DNA of 8,741 nt, taken from Alphaproteobacteria bacterium (GTDB lineage: Bacteria; Pseudomonadota; Alphaproteobacteria; RS24). This document shows, in pieces, positions 1-7,684 of the stretch (position 1 is the first letter of the stretch; every line of letters begins with the position of its first letter). Where the stretch lies: NCBI GenBank assembly GCA_022428185.1, contig JAKMCZ010000048.1, positions 1 through 8,741 of the forward strand, in the 5' to 3' direction. Made by a program: the position numbers and the translations under genes. The notes under the pieces are model-generated. The model was given only the letters and a program-made list of their open reading frames with translations, was not told where the DNA came from and did no database searches.

Positions 1-1238
1 CCTTCACCCTGACCAGCCTGTCATGGCTGGCGCTGACCGGTTTTGCGGCTCTGCCGTTTGCTTTTGGCGAGCTGGATATGAGTTATACCGACGCGTTTTT
101 TGAGGCCATGTCGGGCCTGACCACAACCGGTGCGACAGTGATTACCAATCTCGACACCGCGCCGCCGGGTATTTTGCTATGGCGCGCTCTTTTGCAATGG
201 TTTGGCGGCATCGGCATTATCGTGATGGCGATATCGGTTTTGCCGATGTTGAATATTGGCGGCATGCAATTATTCCGGCTTGAAAGCTCTGACACATCGG
301 AAAAAATCTTGCCGCGCACGGCTCAAATTGCCGGTTCGATTATGCGGCTTTATTGCGCCATCACGCTGGCTTGCGTGTTGTGCTATCTGGCCGCCGGAAT
401 GGCAATGTTCGATGCGGTGGCGCATGCCATGACGACCATTGCGACGGGGGGCTTTTCGACACGCAATGAGAGCTTCGGCGCATTTGGCGCACCGGTTGCG
501 ATGGTGGCGATTTTTTTCATGTTGGTTTCTGCCGTTCCGTTTGTCGCCTATCTGCAATTGGTCAATCGCAAATTCGACAAATTTGTGCGCGACGAACAAA
601 TCCGAACCTTTTTCATTCTCGCCTTTCTCGCCGCGCTGGCGATGTGGATTTACCAAATGACCATGCTGGAGCGCGACACGGGCGCAGCGCTTTTATCGGC
701 CACTTTCAACACCACCTCAATTTTGACCGGCACCGGCTATACGACGACGGATTACGGCGCATGGGGACCGTTTTCAATCGCGCTATTTTTCATACTCACT
801 TTTATCGGCGGTTGTGCCGGCTCAACCGCTTGCGGGCTGAAAATATTTCGCCTGCAAGTCGTTATCAAAGCGGGGTGGCGATATATCCGCCAATTGACCC
901 GTCCCAATGGCGTATTTGTCATTCGCTATAATGGCCGCTTGCTTGATGATGATGTCGCCAATTCAGTGGTCGCTTTTGTGCTGATTTTCATTTTGTCGTT
1001 TTCCGCCGTTGCCGTATCGCTGAGCCTGATGGGGTTGGACCCATTAACCGCTTTATCGGCATCAGCCGCCGCCATTGCCAATGTCGGCCCCGGGCTTGGA
1101 CCGGAGATTGGTCCGACCAGCACTTATGCCGGCCTGCCGACACAGGCCAAATGGGTGCTGGCTTTCGGTATGCTTTTGGGACGGCTTGAGTTTTTGACCG
1201 TCTTGGTGCTATTCGCGCCCAGCTTCTGGCGGCGCTGA
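1..1238 (+). CDS. trkH: TrkH family potassium uptake protein, 5'-truncated by window edge
   Basis: Inner-membrane channel subunit of the Trk potassium uptake system, which normally works with the cytoplasmic NAD-binding regulator TrkA (not in this window). The reading frame is open from base 3, upstream of the first ATG at 78, so the real start lies off the left edge. About 411 residues are visible; the family is usually about 480, so roughly 70 N-terminal residues are missing. Numbering visible residues from base 3, the four pore-loop selectivity-filter regions of the TrkH/Ktr/HKT superfamily can be seen: TTTGAT at about 40-45, ATGGFST at about 147-153, TGTGYTTTD at about 242-250 and ANVGPGLG at about 359-366. 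The segment GGCAGSTACGLKIFR at about 269-283 follows the third pore loop, as in TrkH. The C-terminus GRLEFLTVLVLF is typical of the family. The stop TGA lies inside the 3' end of the convergent permease gene (30-bp overlap). TrkG is a close alternative name. Confidence 0.95.
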   Translation, partial: FTLTSLSWLALTGFAALPFAFGELDMSYTDAFFEAMSGLTTTGATVITNLDTAPPGILLWRALLQWFGGIGIIVMAISVLPMLNIGGMQLFRLESSDTSEKILPRTAQIAGSIMRLYCAITLACVLCYLAAGMAMFDAVAHAMTTIATGGFSTRNESFGAFGAPVAMVAIFFMLVSAVPFVAYLQLVNRKFDKFVRDEQIRTFFILAFLAALAMWIYQMTMLERDTGAALLSATFNTTSILTGTGYTTTDYGAWGPFSIALFFILTFIGGCAGSTACGLKIFRLQVVIKAGWRYIRQLTRPNGVFVIRYNGRLLDDDVANSVVAFVLIFILSFSAVAVSLSLMGLDPLTALSASAAAIANVGPGLGPEIGPTSTYAGLPTQAKWVLAFGMLLGRLEFLTVLVLFAPSFWRR

Positions 1239-4200
1239 AGGTGACGTTGAGGGCAGTGCTGACGATTGCAGTTGCGACGGGTCGGGCTGATAGCTGAGCG
1301 GCTGTTGCGCGCCGCCAAACAGACGCCCAAACAAATGCCGAATGTCTTCTTGAATACCCAATACGCTGGGCACCAAAAACAATACAATCAGACTGGCAAA
1401 GGCCAGACCCCAGGCAATGGTGATGACCATTGGCAGCAAGAATTGCGCCTGCACACTGGTTTCAAACAAAAGCGGCGCAAGTCCCAACACCGTGGTGAGC
1501 GAGGTCAGCGTCACGGCGCGCAGTCGGTCGCAAATGCCGTTAATCACCGCCTCGCGCAAATCCTCGCCCGCGCGGCGGCGTTCATCAATTCGGCTGATGA
1601 GAATAATCGAATTATTGACCAAAATACCCGACAGGCCGAGCAGACCGACAAGGCTCAAAAAGGTCAGGTCAAAGCCTTGCACATAATGACCCATCACCAT
1701 GCCGATAAGGCCGAACGGAATGACCGACATAATAATGATGGGGCGCGAATAGCTGGCAAAAACAAACGCCAGCACCACATAAATCAACCCCAACCCAATC
1801 ATCGCGCCGGTTCCAAGACCGCCCAATGTCTCGGCTTGTTCTTGGCTGCGCCCGCCAAAGCTGAAGCTGATATTATATTTTGCCGCCACTTGCGGCAGCA
1901 CGGTTTCCGCCATATCGCTCAACACGTCATTCGGGTCGCCGGCTTCATCATCATAATCGGCAATCACCGAGACCGCCACTTGTCCATCGACGCGGCGCAC
2001 TGCCGAAAACCCGGGCTGTTCAACAATATCGACGACCGCAGTTAGCGGCACATAGCGCGGCGAGCGGCCACCCTGCCCGCTATTTGGCACCGGCAATTCA
2101 ATATCAGCCAATTGTTTCGGTACCACCCCGCGACGCGGCTGCAGCACGCGCAAGGTCACTTCTTCATCATCGCGGGCAAAGCGTTTGGCAATCGCGCCTT
2201 CCAGATTGGCACGCGTCAAATTGCCGATAATCGAATTGGTAAAGCCCAGCACCTCGCCGCGCGTATTTACCTTGAGCAGCAATTCCTGCTTATTGTAATT
2301 CAAATCATCACGGGCGCGCGAAATGCCTGAATATTGTTCCAGCGCATCGCGCACTTCCAGCGCCGCTTTTTTCAAGGTTTCCGGGTCGGCATTTTGCAGT
2401 CGAATGTCAATATCGCGCCCCGGCGGCCCGCCGCGTCGTTCGCGGATAAACACATAACGAAGCCCGGCAATATCTGGCAATGCCTCGTTCCATTGCTTGA
2501 CAATATCGCGGGTGCGCACATTGCGTTCTTCGCTGGCTGTCAATTCGGTATAAATCAAGGCGCGCTCGTCACCCGTGGCGGTGCGGGTGCGCCCGATTTG
2601 GGTGAACATCACTTTGACCAATTCTTCGCCCTCAGCCGCGCCGCTTTCGGCCAGCAATTTGGCCTCGGCATCGTAAAGCGCTTTTTCAATCAGCCGTGTT
2701 CCGGCCAGCGTGTCTTCGCGCTTGGTGCCGGGCTGGAAGAAAATATAAGCATTAACCGCCTCGCCCTCCGGCGATGGGAAAAACCGAAACGGCACACGCC
2801 CGCCGGCCAAAAGGCCAATGCAGATAATCAATATCGACAGTCCGACCGCCGCCGTGGTGTAGCGATTGTCATAGACAATTGACACAAAACGCCTGAAACG
2901 ATTGGCGCGGAAATGTTCGAAGCGGTCGAGGAATATTTTTCTTATACCGCTGCGTTCTTTGCGCGGGCGGGTCAGTGCGTGGCTCAAATGGCCCGGCAAC
3001 ACGAAAAAACATTCAATAAGGCTGGCGATTAGAACCGATAAAACCACCAGCGGAATGGCGCGCACAAACTGTCCCATAACACCGGTAATGAGCAGCATGG
3101 GAATAAAGGCCGCCAAAGTGGTTAGCGCAGCAGCGGTAATCGGCATCATCATACGCAGCGCGCCGCCTTCCGCCGCTTCTTGCGCGCTGGCACCGCGCTC
3201 GGTCAACGTGGCTGAATGTTCACCGACCACAATCGCATCATCGACAATAATGCCAATGGTCATAATCAGCGCGAACAGCGACAGCATGTTAATCGTCATA
3301 TCGAGATAAAGCATGACGCCGAAAGTCGCCATCAGCGAGGCCGGAATTCCCGCCGCCACCCAAAAAGCGATGCGCCCGTTCAAAAACAAGAACAAAATGC
3401 ACAGCACCAAGACCATGCCGCCAAACCCGTTAACCAACAGCACATTGATGCGTTGAATGATTTTATCGGCATTGACGTCAAAAATTTCGACTTTCAACGT
3501 CGGCGGTAAAGTCGGCAACGCTTCGGCAATATAGTCGCGCACGATTTGTGTCATATCCAGCGCATCACCGTTTTTGGTGCGTTGCGCGGTCAGGCGAATA
3601 GCGCGATTTTCGCCGTTCCACCCCTCTGAGGCATTGGCATCAAAGGTTTCAAAAACCCGCGCCACATCATCGACTTTTATCTGCCGTCCGTCAGCAGTGC
3701 TGCGCAAGGTAATATTGCCTACTTCGCTTGCGGTTTGCGCCAGACCGACAGCGCGCACTTGGCGCTCAACATTGCCGCGCAACACACCGCCCGGCACATC
3801 GAGCGACGACCCGGCCAGCTTGCCGGCAATATCTTGCGGCGTCATATCATAGCGCCGCAATTGCGCCGCCTGCGCTTCGACCCAAATCTCTTCGTCACGA
3901 AATCCTTCAAGTTGAATTTTATCAATACCCGCATCGAGCAACCCGTCGCGCACCTGTTTGGCATAGGCACGCAAGGCGCGCTCATCAAACGGCCCCGATA
4001 TCAAAACCGAGACGACAGGCTCAAAAAAAGTTTCCTGCGAGATAACCGGCTTTTCGGCATCTTTGGGCAAAGTGATGATGGCATTGACCGCCGCCTCAAC
4101 ATCGGCAATCGCGCGTTGCATATCGGTTTCAGGATAAAACTCGACCGACATGGCGGCAAAACCGTTGCGCGAGGTCGCGTTAAACTGCTTCACCCCGTCG

Positions 4201-4433
4201 ATAAACCGCACTTCCGGCTGAACGGTCGCGACGATATTTTTGTCAACATCCTGCGCCGTCGCGCCGGTCCACGGCACCCGAATATTTACGATTTTAATTT
4301 CCGTGGTCGGAAAAAACTGCGTGTTCAATCCCGACAGGCCGAAAAAGCCGAACATAATCATCGAGATGAAAAGCAGATTGGCAGCATTGCGATGCCGCGA
4401 AAACAGCTCAACAATGGCGCGCATCGGGTTCAT
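1209..4433 (-). CDS. RND family efflux transporter permease subunit
   Basis: Proton-driven inner-membrane pump of the RND superfamily (AcrB/MdtB-like fold), 1074 residues, near the usual 1020-1080. Two homologous halves are visible. TM1 is at about 17-36, followed by a periplasmic loop to about 330; TM2-TM6 lie at about 332-480. TM7 is at about 527-546, with a second periplasmic loop to about 870; TM8-TM12 lie at about 876-1024. TM4 carries the proton-relay pair Asp398-Asp399 in GIIVDDAIVVGE. The equivalent TM10 stretch reads GILVNNSIIL, with Asn940-Asn941 instead of the AcrB lysine. The start ATG abuts the adaptor stop codon (TAAATG), and a GGAG ribosome-binding site lies at 4443-4446 inside the adaptor gene, 9 nt upstream. 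The last 34 residues form a Pro/Ser/Gln-rich tail outside the conserved core; the final nine are encoded antisense to trkH. The substrate cannot be told from sequence. The family call is firm, the subfamily is not. Confidence 0.95.
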   Translation of the reverse strand: MNPMRAIVELFSRHRNAANLLFISMIMFGFFGLSGLNTQFFPTTEIKIVNIRVPWTGATAQDVDKNIVATVQPEVRFIDGVKQFNATSRNGFAAMSVEFYPETDMQRAIADVEAAVNAIITLPKDAEKPVISQETFFEPVVSVLISGPFDERALRAYAKQVRDGLLDAGIDKIQLEGFRDEEIWVEAQAAQLRRYDMTPQDIAGKLAGSSLDVPGGVLRGNVERQVRAVGLAQTASEVGNITLRSTADGRQIKVDDVARVFETFDANASEGWNGENRAIRLTAQRTKNGDALDMTQIVRDYIAEALPTLPPTLKVEIFDVNADKIIQRINVLLVNGFGGMVLVLCILFLFLNGRIAFWVAAGIPASLMATFGVMLYLDMTINMLSLFALIMTIGIIVDDAIVVGEHSATLTERGASAQEAAEGGALRMMMPITAAALTTLAAFIPMLLITGVMGQFVRAIPLVVLSVLIASLIECFFVLPGHLSHALTRPRKERSGIRKIFLDRFEHFRANRFRRFVSIVYDNRYTTAAVGLSILIICIGLLAGGRVPFRFFPSPEGEAVNAYIFFQPGTKREDTLAGTRLIEKALYDAEAKLLAESGAAEGEELVKVMFTQIGRTRTATGDERALIYTELTASEERNVRTRDIVKQWNEALPDIAGLRYVFIRERRGGPPGRDIDIRLQNADPETLKKAALEVRDALEQYSGISRARDDLNYNKQELLLKVNTRGEVLGFTNSIIGNLTRANLEGAIAKRFARDDEEVTLRVLQPRRGVVPKQLADIELPVPNSGQGGRSPRYVPLTAVVDIVEQPGFSAVRRVDGQVAVSVIADYDDEAGDPNDVLSDMAETVLPQVAAKYNISFSFGGRSQEQAETLGGLGTGAMIGLGLIYVVLAFVFASYSRPIIIMSVIPFGLIGMVMGHYVQGFDLTFLSLVGLLGLSGILVNNSIILISRIDERRRAGEDLREAVINGICDRLRAVTLTSLTTVLGLAPLLFETSVQAQFLLPMVITIAWGLAFASLIVLFLVPSVLGIQEDIRHLFGRLFGGAQQPLSYQPDPSQLQSSALPSTSPSAPPEAGRE

Positions 4434-5666
4434 TTAGGGCTGCTCCACCACTTTCACGGCGACGCCCGGCGCGGCTTCATTAAAGCGCGTCATCAGCACC
4501 ATATCACCGACATTAAGACCGCTTTTGAGCAGAACATGCGCCCCATCATCAACAAAATCATCAATGGCTTTGCGGGCCAAGCGCCCATTCTCAACCAGAT
4601 AAACCATATTATCGCCATAGAGCGCATCTTTGGAAATCGCCATCACATCGGGCACGGGCTGGGCCAGCAATTCAACCGTCACAAATGCCCCGCCGCGCAA
4701 ATTGGAGGGCAGCTTGCCGTTCACCCGCGCATAAACATCAACGCCGCGTGTCGCTTGGCTGATTTGCGCCCCGACCCGCTCAATCTCGGCGCGCAATTCA
4801 ATACGCTCGCCACCCAGTTGCCAGACAATATTCACCGGACGGCCAATCACTTCGCTATTGCGCTCAAGAAAGCGGCCATATTCAGCGTCGGATAAATTAA
4901 ACACGACATCGAAATTATCGCTATCAAGCAACATGCCGACTTGGTCATTCGGGTTCAGCACCCGCCCCTCGCGCGCCGTGATATTGGCCAGAAAACCGCT
5001 AAAGGGGGCGACAACTTTGGTATTGGCCAAATCGCGTTTGGCTTTTTTCACCTGCACATTAATGCGGTCCACCGCCGATTGCTGCTGCTCGGCGCGCGCC
5101 GCTTTAATCGTCGCATCCGTGGTTTTATCGTCCACTGTCTTTTGCGACACAGTGCCTTTTTTGAATAATTTCTCGGCGCGGGCTTTTTCTTGACGCGCCA
5201 ATTTGGCTCCGGCTTGGCGTTCTTTCAACACCGCTTTGGCGCCTTTCAGTTGCGCGCGCGCATCGGCCAATTGGTTTTCATAGGTAAACGGGTCAATCTC
5301 CAGCAGCACATCGCCCTTATTGACGCGCGCGCCATCCTCAAAACCGGCACTGGTGGCAATCACCTCGCCCGAGACCAAAGCGCGCAAATTGACTTCGCGG
5401 CGCGGCCTTAATTCCCCAAAAGCTGAAATCCGCGGCTGATAGACGCCATAAGCGACTTTTTGCGCCGCCACTGACCAAATAATCTCGCTATTTTCGGCGG
5501 GTTTGGTTTGCGGCTTGGTGGCCACCAGCATGGAAAAGCCGAAAACCCCGCCCATTAACACGAGCAGGGGCATGACTATTTTTCTTAGCCTGCCGCCCGA
5601 AGCAGGACGCAATTTATGGGATTGCGCGCGCATCCATGCTCCCAAATTGTTCAAAACCTGTTTCAT
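4434..5666 (-). CDS. RND efflux periplasmic adaptor subunit (membrane fusion protein, HlyD/AcrA-like)
   Basis: Periplasmic adaptor that links the RND permease to an outer-membrane channel; 410 residues. In order: a basic N-terminus; one hydrophobic membrane anchor at about 29-49 (no lipobox cysteine, so probably a transmembrane rather than lipid anchor); the first half of the lipoyl-like barrel-sandwich domain at about 86-128 (ALVSGEV, GDVLLEIDP); a charged Ala/Lys/Gln-rich helical hairpin at about 130-212; the second lipoyl half at about 216-246 (VVAPFSGFLANI, REGRVLNPND); a beta-barrel at about 250-335; and a membrane-proximal domain at about 336-405. It comes first in a two-gene operon with no gap before the permease. 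ATG 5666 has GAGG at 5671-5674, only 4 nt upstream. An alternative ATG at 5633 (residue 12) has GGGAG 5 nt upstream, so the exact start is uncertain; both leave the anchor intact. No TolC-like partner is encoded here. Confidence 0.93.
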   Translation of the reverse strand: MKQVLNNLGAWMRAQSHKLRPASGGRLRKIVMPLLVLMGGVFGFSMLVATKPQTKPAENSEIIWSVAAQKVAYGVYQPRISAFGELRPRREVNLRALVSGEVIATSAGFEDGARVNKGDVLLEIDPFTYENQLADARAQLKGAKAVLKERQAGAKLARQEKARAEKLFKKGTVSQKTVDDKTTDATIKAARAEQQQSAVDRINVQVKKAKRDLANTKVVAPFSGFLANITAREGRVLNPNDQVGMLLDSDNFDVVFNLSDAEYGRFLERNSEVIGRPVNIVWQLGGERIELRAEIERVGAQISQATRGVDVYARVNGKLPSNLRGGAFVTVELLAQPVPDVMAISKDALYGDNMVYLVENGRLARKAIDDFVDDGAHVLLKSGLNVGDMVLMTRFNEAAPGVAVKVVEQP

Positions 5667-5783
5667 GCTGCCTCTACCGGCACCCTTTGACGCAAAATAA
5701 CGCTTAACTCTGTCTTAGATATAACGCGTCCGGCGCTCTAAACCAGTCACTTCATTTATACGGCGGAAAACGCCTCACTTCAC
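5667..5783 (-). promoter_or_regulatory. Intergenic gap, presumed promoter region of the adaptor-permease operon
   Basis: This is the only substantial gap between genes. It separates hslO from the efflux pair, all on the minus strand, so a promoter for the pair may lie here, or transcription may read through from hslO. On the minus strand an AT-rich TTATATC stretch (about 5716-5722) could serve as a -10 element, with GTGACT about 20 nt upstream as a weak -35. The spacing is longer than the usual 16-18, so this is not a confident promoter. No convincing operator palindrome is seen. The hslO-proximal part is occupied by the tandem repeat. Confidence 0.3.
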
Positions 5784-5802
5784 TTATACGGCGGAAAACG
5801 CC
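5747..5802. repeat. 28-bp tandem direct repeat, two copies, spanning the hslO stop codon
   Basis: Copy 1 occupies 5747-5774 and copy 2 occupies 5775-5802. They are exactly adjacent and differ at one base only (T at 5755, C at 5783; 27 of 28 identical). Copy 2 covers the last six sense codons of hslO, in part, plus the TAA stop (5784-5786); copy 1 lies just downstream in the intergenic gap. Each copy contains GGCGGAAAACGCC, which can form a small hairpin with a 4-bp GC stem and a 5-nt loop. No T-run follows it on either strand, so it is not a standard intrinsic terminator. The simplest reading is a local tandem duplication of the 3' end of hslO. Confidence 0.9.
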
Positions 5803-6725
5803 TCATCAGGCGCGAATACATAATTTTCATTACAAAACTCGCAGCGCACTTCAACATTGTCTTGCGCCTGCATTTCCGTGCGGTCGGTTTCAGATAATCC
5901 GGCCAGCATATTCAATACGCGTTGGCGGGTGCACGGGCAAGCAAATGTCAGGGCGCGCGGCTCAAACACCCGCACCCCGTCCTCATGAAACAAGCGATAG
6001 GCCAGAGCCTCGCCGCTCACATCGCTATCCAATAATTCGCTATCCTCAGTGGTCTGCAACAAGATTTCGAGCCGATTCCAATCATCATCAACCCGCTCAG
6101 GGTCGCCTTCGGGCGGGGTCTCAATATCCACCTCGCCGCCAGTGGCCGCCATTTGCTGCACCACAATGCCGCCGGCGCGCCATTCGGTTTTGCCGCCGGG
6201 CAATAAAAGCGGTGCCGCCGCCAGCTTCAACGCCGTGCCGATTTGCTCGGAGCGTTCAAAATATCCCAATGCCGCATCGGCCAGCGTGTCGCCCTCAAGC
6301 GGCACAATGCCCTGATAGCGTTCCATATCCGCGCCTTGATCAACGGTGAAAGCCATATGCGCCTTATCGCCCAGCAAAGCCATAGGCGGCGCGCCCGCTT
6401 TTAAGGCCGCCGCCAGCGCCGCCTCGTCAAATTGCGCGAAACCACGCAACCCGCCCAGGCCGTTTTCTTCCGGCGTATAATCGGCCATTAACATGGAAAT
6501 CGGACCGCTGCCCTGCAATTGCAAAATAAACCGCCCGTCAAATTTCAACATAGTGCCCAGCATGGAAGCCAGCACCAAAGCCTCGCCAAGCAGACGGCTG
6601 ACGGCTTCGGGATAATCATGGCGCAACAGCACATCCGAGGCGAGGCTGTTCAGCTTGACCGCACGCCCATTGACATTCTGCCCCTCAATGCGAAACGGCA
6701 AGGCATAATCGCTTAACCCACTCAT
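5784..6725 (-). CDS. hslO: Hsp33 family redox-regulated molecular chaperone
   Basis: Cytoplasmic holdase chaperone activated by oxidative unfolding; 313 residues from the chosen start, close to the family's usual 290-330. The N-terminal core begins YALPFRIEGQNVNGRAVKL, typical of Hsp33, and includes GSGPISMLMADY at about residues 72-83. The C-terminal zinc redox switch is intact: CPC at 263-265 and CEFC at 295-298, giving the CXC-X29-CXXC pattern whose four cysteines bind zinc when reduced and form disulfides when oxidised. I chose ATG 6725, not the upstream in-frame ATG at 6755, because it forms an ATGA overlap with the argF stop, has GGAAG at 6733-6737 (7 nt upstream), and the extra ten residues do not look like Hsp33. 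Expression is probably coupled to argF. The 3' end, including the stop, lies in a 28-bp tandem duplication. Confidence 0.96.
   Translation of the reverse strand: MSGLSDYALPFRIEGQNVNGRAVKLNSLASDVLLRHDYPEAVSRLLGEALVLASMLGTMLKFDGRFILQLQGSGPISMLMADYTPEENGLGGLRGFAQFDEAALAAALKAGAPPMALLGDKAHMAFTVDQGADMERYQGIVPLEGDTLADAALGYFERSEQIGTALKLAAAPLLLPGGKTEWRAGGIVVQQMAATGGEVDIETPPEGDPERVDDDWNRLEILLQTTEDSELLDSDVSGEALAYRLFHEDGVRVFEPRALTFACPCTRQRVLNMLAGLSETDRTEMQAQDNVEVRCEFCNENYVFAPDEAFSAV
6722..6725 (-). other. ATGA stop/start overlap joining argF and hslO
   Basis: On the minus strand the argF stop TGA (6724-6722) shares bases with the hslO start ATG (6725-6723). This 4-bp overlap usually indicates translational coupling within one mRNA, and it fixes the hslO start. 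Confidence 0.85.
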
Positions 6726-7681
6726 AATGACGCTTCCGGCGCGGCCCCCATGCAATGCAGCATGATGGCTTTTTGCGCATGGGCGCGATTTTCGGCTTCG
6801 TCAAAAATAACCGACGCCGCGCCATCAATCACCTCAGCCGTCACCTCACTGCCGCGATAGGCGGGCAGGCAATGCATGAAAATCGGCGCATCGCCCATAT
6901 CCATCAAGTCTTGCGTCACCTGATACGGGCCAAAGGCCGTGGCCCGCGCTTGCGCCTCAGCCGGGTCATCGCTCATCGACACCCAGCAATCCGTCACCAG
7001 CGCGGCGGCCTTATCGGCGGCTTGCGCGGCTGTTTCGCATAGCGTGATTTTTGCGCCCTTGTCTTGCGCCGCCTTAATCTCCGCATGGGCAATCGAAAAA
7101 TCAGCCGGTGTCGCCAGCGCCAATTCAAAATCCAATTGCGCGGCGGCATGCACAAAAGACAGGGCAACATTATTGCCATCGCCCAGCCAAGCCAATTTTT
7201 GCCCCGCCAATGCGCCCTTATGTTCTTCAAAAGTCATCAGATCGGCGACGATTTGGCAGGGATGGCTATAGGCCGTCAGCCCGTTAATCACCGGCACATG
7301 GGCATGGGCGGCCAGCTCGCTCAATGTCTCATGCGGGCCGGTGCGCAGCATGGCCAAATCGGCAAAACGCGATATGACCTCCGCCGTATCGGCAATGCTC
7401 TCGCCGCGTCCCAATTGCATATCGCTTTGGTTCAATATCACCGTCTGGCCGCCAAGCTGGCGCATGCCCATATCAAAAGACAGCCTTGTGCGGGTCGAGG
7501 GTTTTTCAAAAATCATCGCCAATAAATAACCGGCCAGCGGCGCGTCATCATCAAGCGTGCCTTTTGGTTTTCCGGCGCGCACGGCTTTGCGTTTATGGGC
7601 ACTGTTCAGCAAATGACGCAATTTGCCATCGGGCAAATCGGCCAGATCGAGAAAATGGCTCTGATGGTCTGCCAAGCTCAT
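6722..7681 (-). CDS. argF: Ornithine carbamoyltransferase, anabolic
   Basis: Cytoplasmic enzyme that makes citrulline and phosphate from ornithine and carbamoyl phosphate, the sixth step of arginine biosynthesis. It has 319 residues, normal for the family (about 305-335). Carbamoyl-phosphate-binding motif STRTR is at 62-66 within FEKPSTRTRLSFD; HPCQ at 140-143 completes that site. The ornithine-binding region is seen as DCWVSM at 231-236, and the catalytic HCLPA is at 270-274 (Cys271). All key residues are present. The start ATG at 7681 lies 3 nt after the argD stop and has AGGAG at 7690-7694, 8 nt upstream and inside the final argD codons. Its stop overlaps the hslO start. The position next to argD supports an anabolic role rather than catabolic (arcB). 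Confidence 0.97.
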   Translation of the reverse strand: MSLADHQSHFLDLADLPDGKLRHLLNSAHKRKAVRAGKPKGTLDDDAPLAGYLLAMIFEKPSTRTRLSFDMGMRQLGGQTVILNQSDMQLGRGESIADTAEVISRFADLAMLRTGPHETLSELAAHAHVPVINGLTAYSHPCQIVADLMTFEEHKGALAGQKLAWLGDGNNVALSFVHAAAQLDFELALATPADFSIAHAEIKAAQDKGAKITLCETAAQAADKAAALVTDCWVSMSDDPAEAQARATAFGPYQVTQDLMDMGDAPIFMHCLPAYRGSEVTAEVIDGAASVIFDEAENRAHAQKAIMLHCMGAAPEASL

Positions 7682-7684
7682 GGC

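Noticed and set aside
270..656. Minus-strand open frame inside trkH
   Set aside because: Antisense to conserved TrkH pore regions; the translation is His/Arg-rich and resembles no protein.
1266..2045. Plus-strand open frame of 259 codons opposite the permease 3' half
   Set aside because: Polar, low-complexity translation with no family resemblance, fully antisense to a conserved RND domain.
3735..4895. Long plus-strand open frame of 386 codons opposite the permease and adaptor genes
   Set aside because: The translation is rich in His, Arg, Asn and Gln with no recognisable domain, and it runs antisense across two well-supported genes and their junction. It is a by-product of codon bias.
5717..5741. 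TAGA...TCTA outer arms flanking a GC-rich centre as a possible operator palindrome
   Set aside because: Only the outer four bases pair; the interior is not symmetric, so it does not stand out from chance.
5761..5802. GGCG-loop-CGCC hairpins as an hslO terminator
   Set aside because: The stem is only 4 bp and no T-run follows on either strand, so an intrinsic terminator is not supported.
6726..6755. Upstream in-frame ATG that would add ten residues to HslO
   Set aside because: The extension lies wholly inside argF and is not Hsp33-like; the ATGA-overlap start at 6725 with its own ribosome-binding site fits better.
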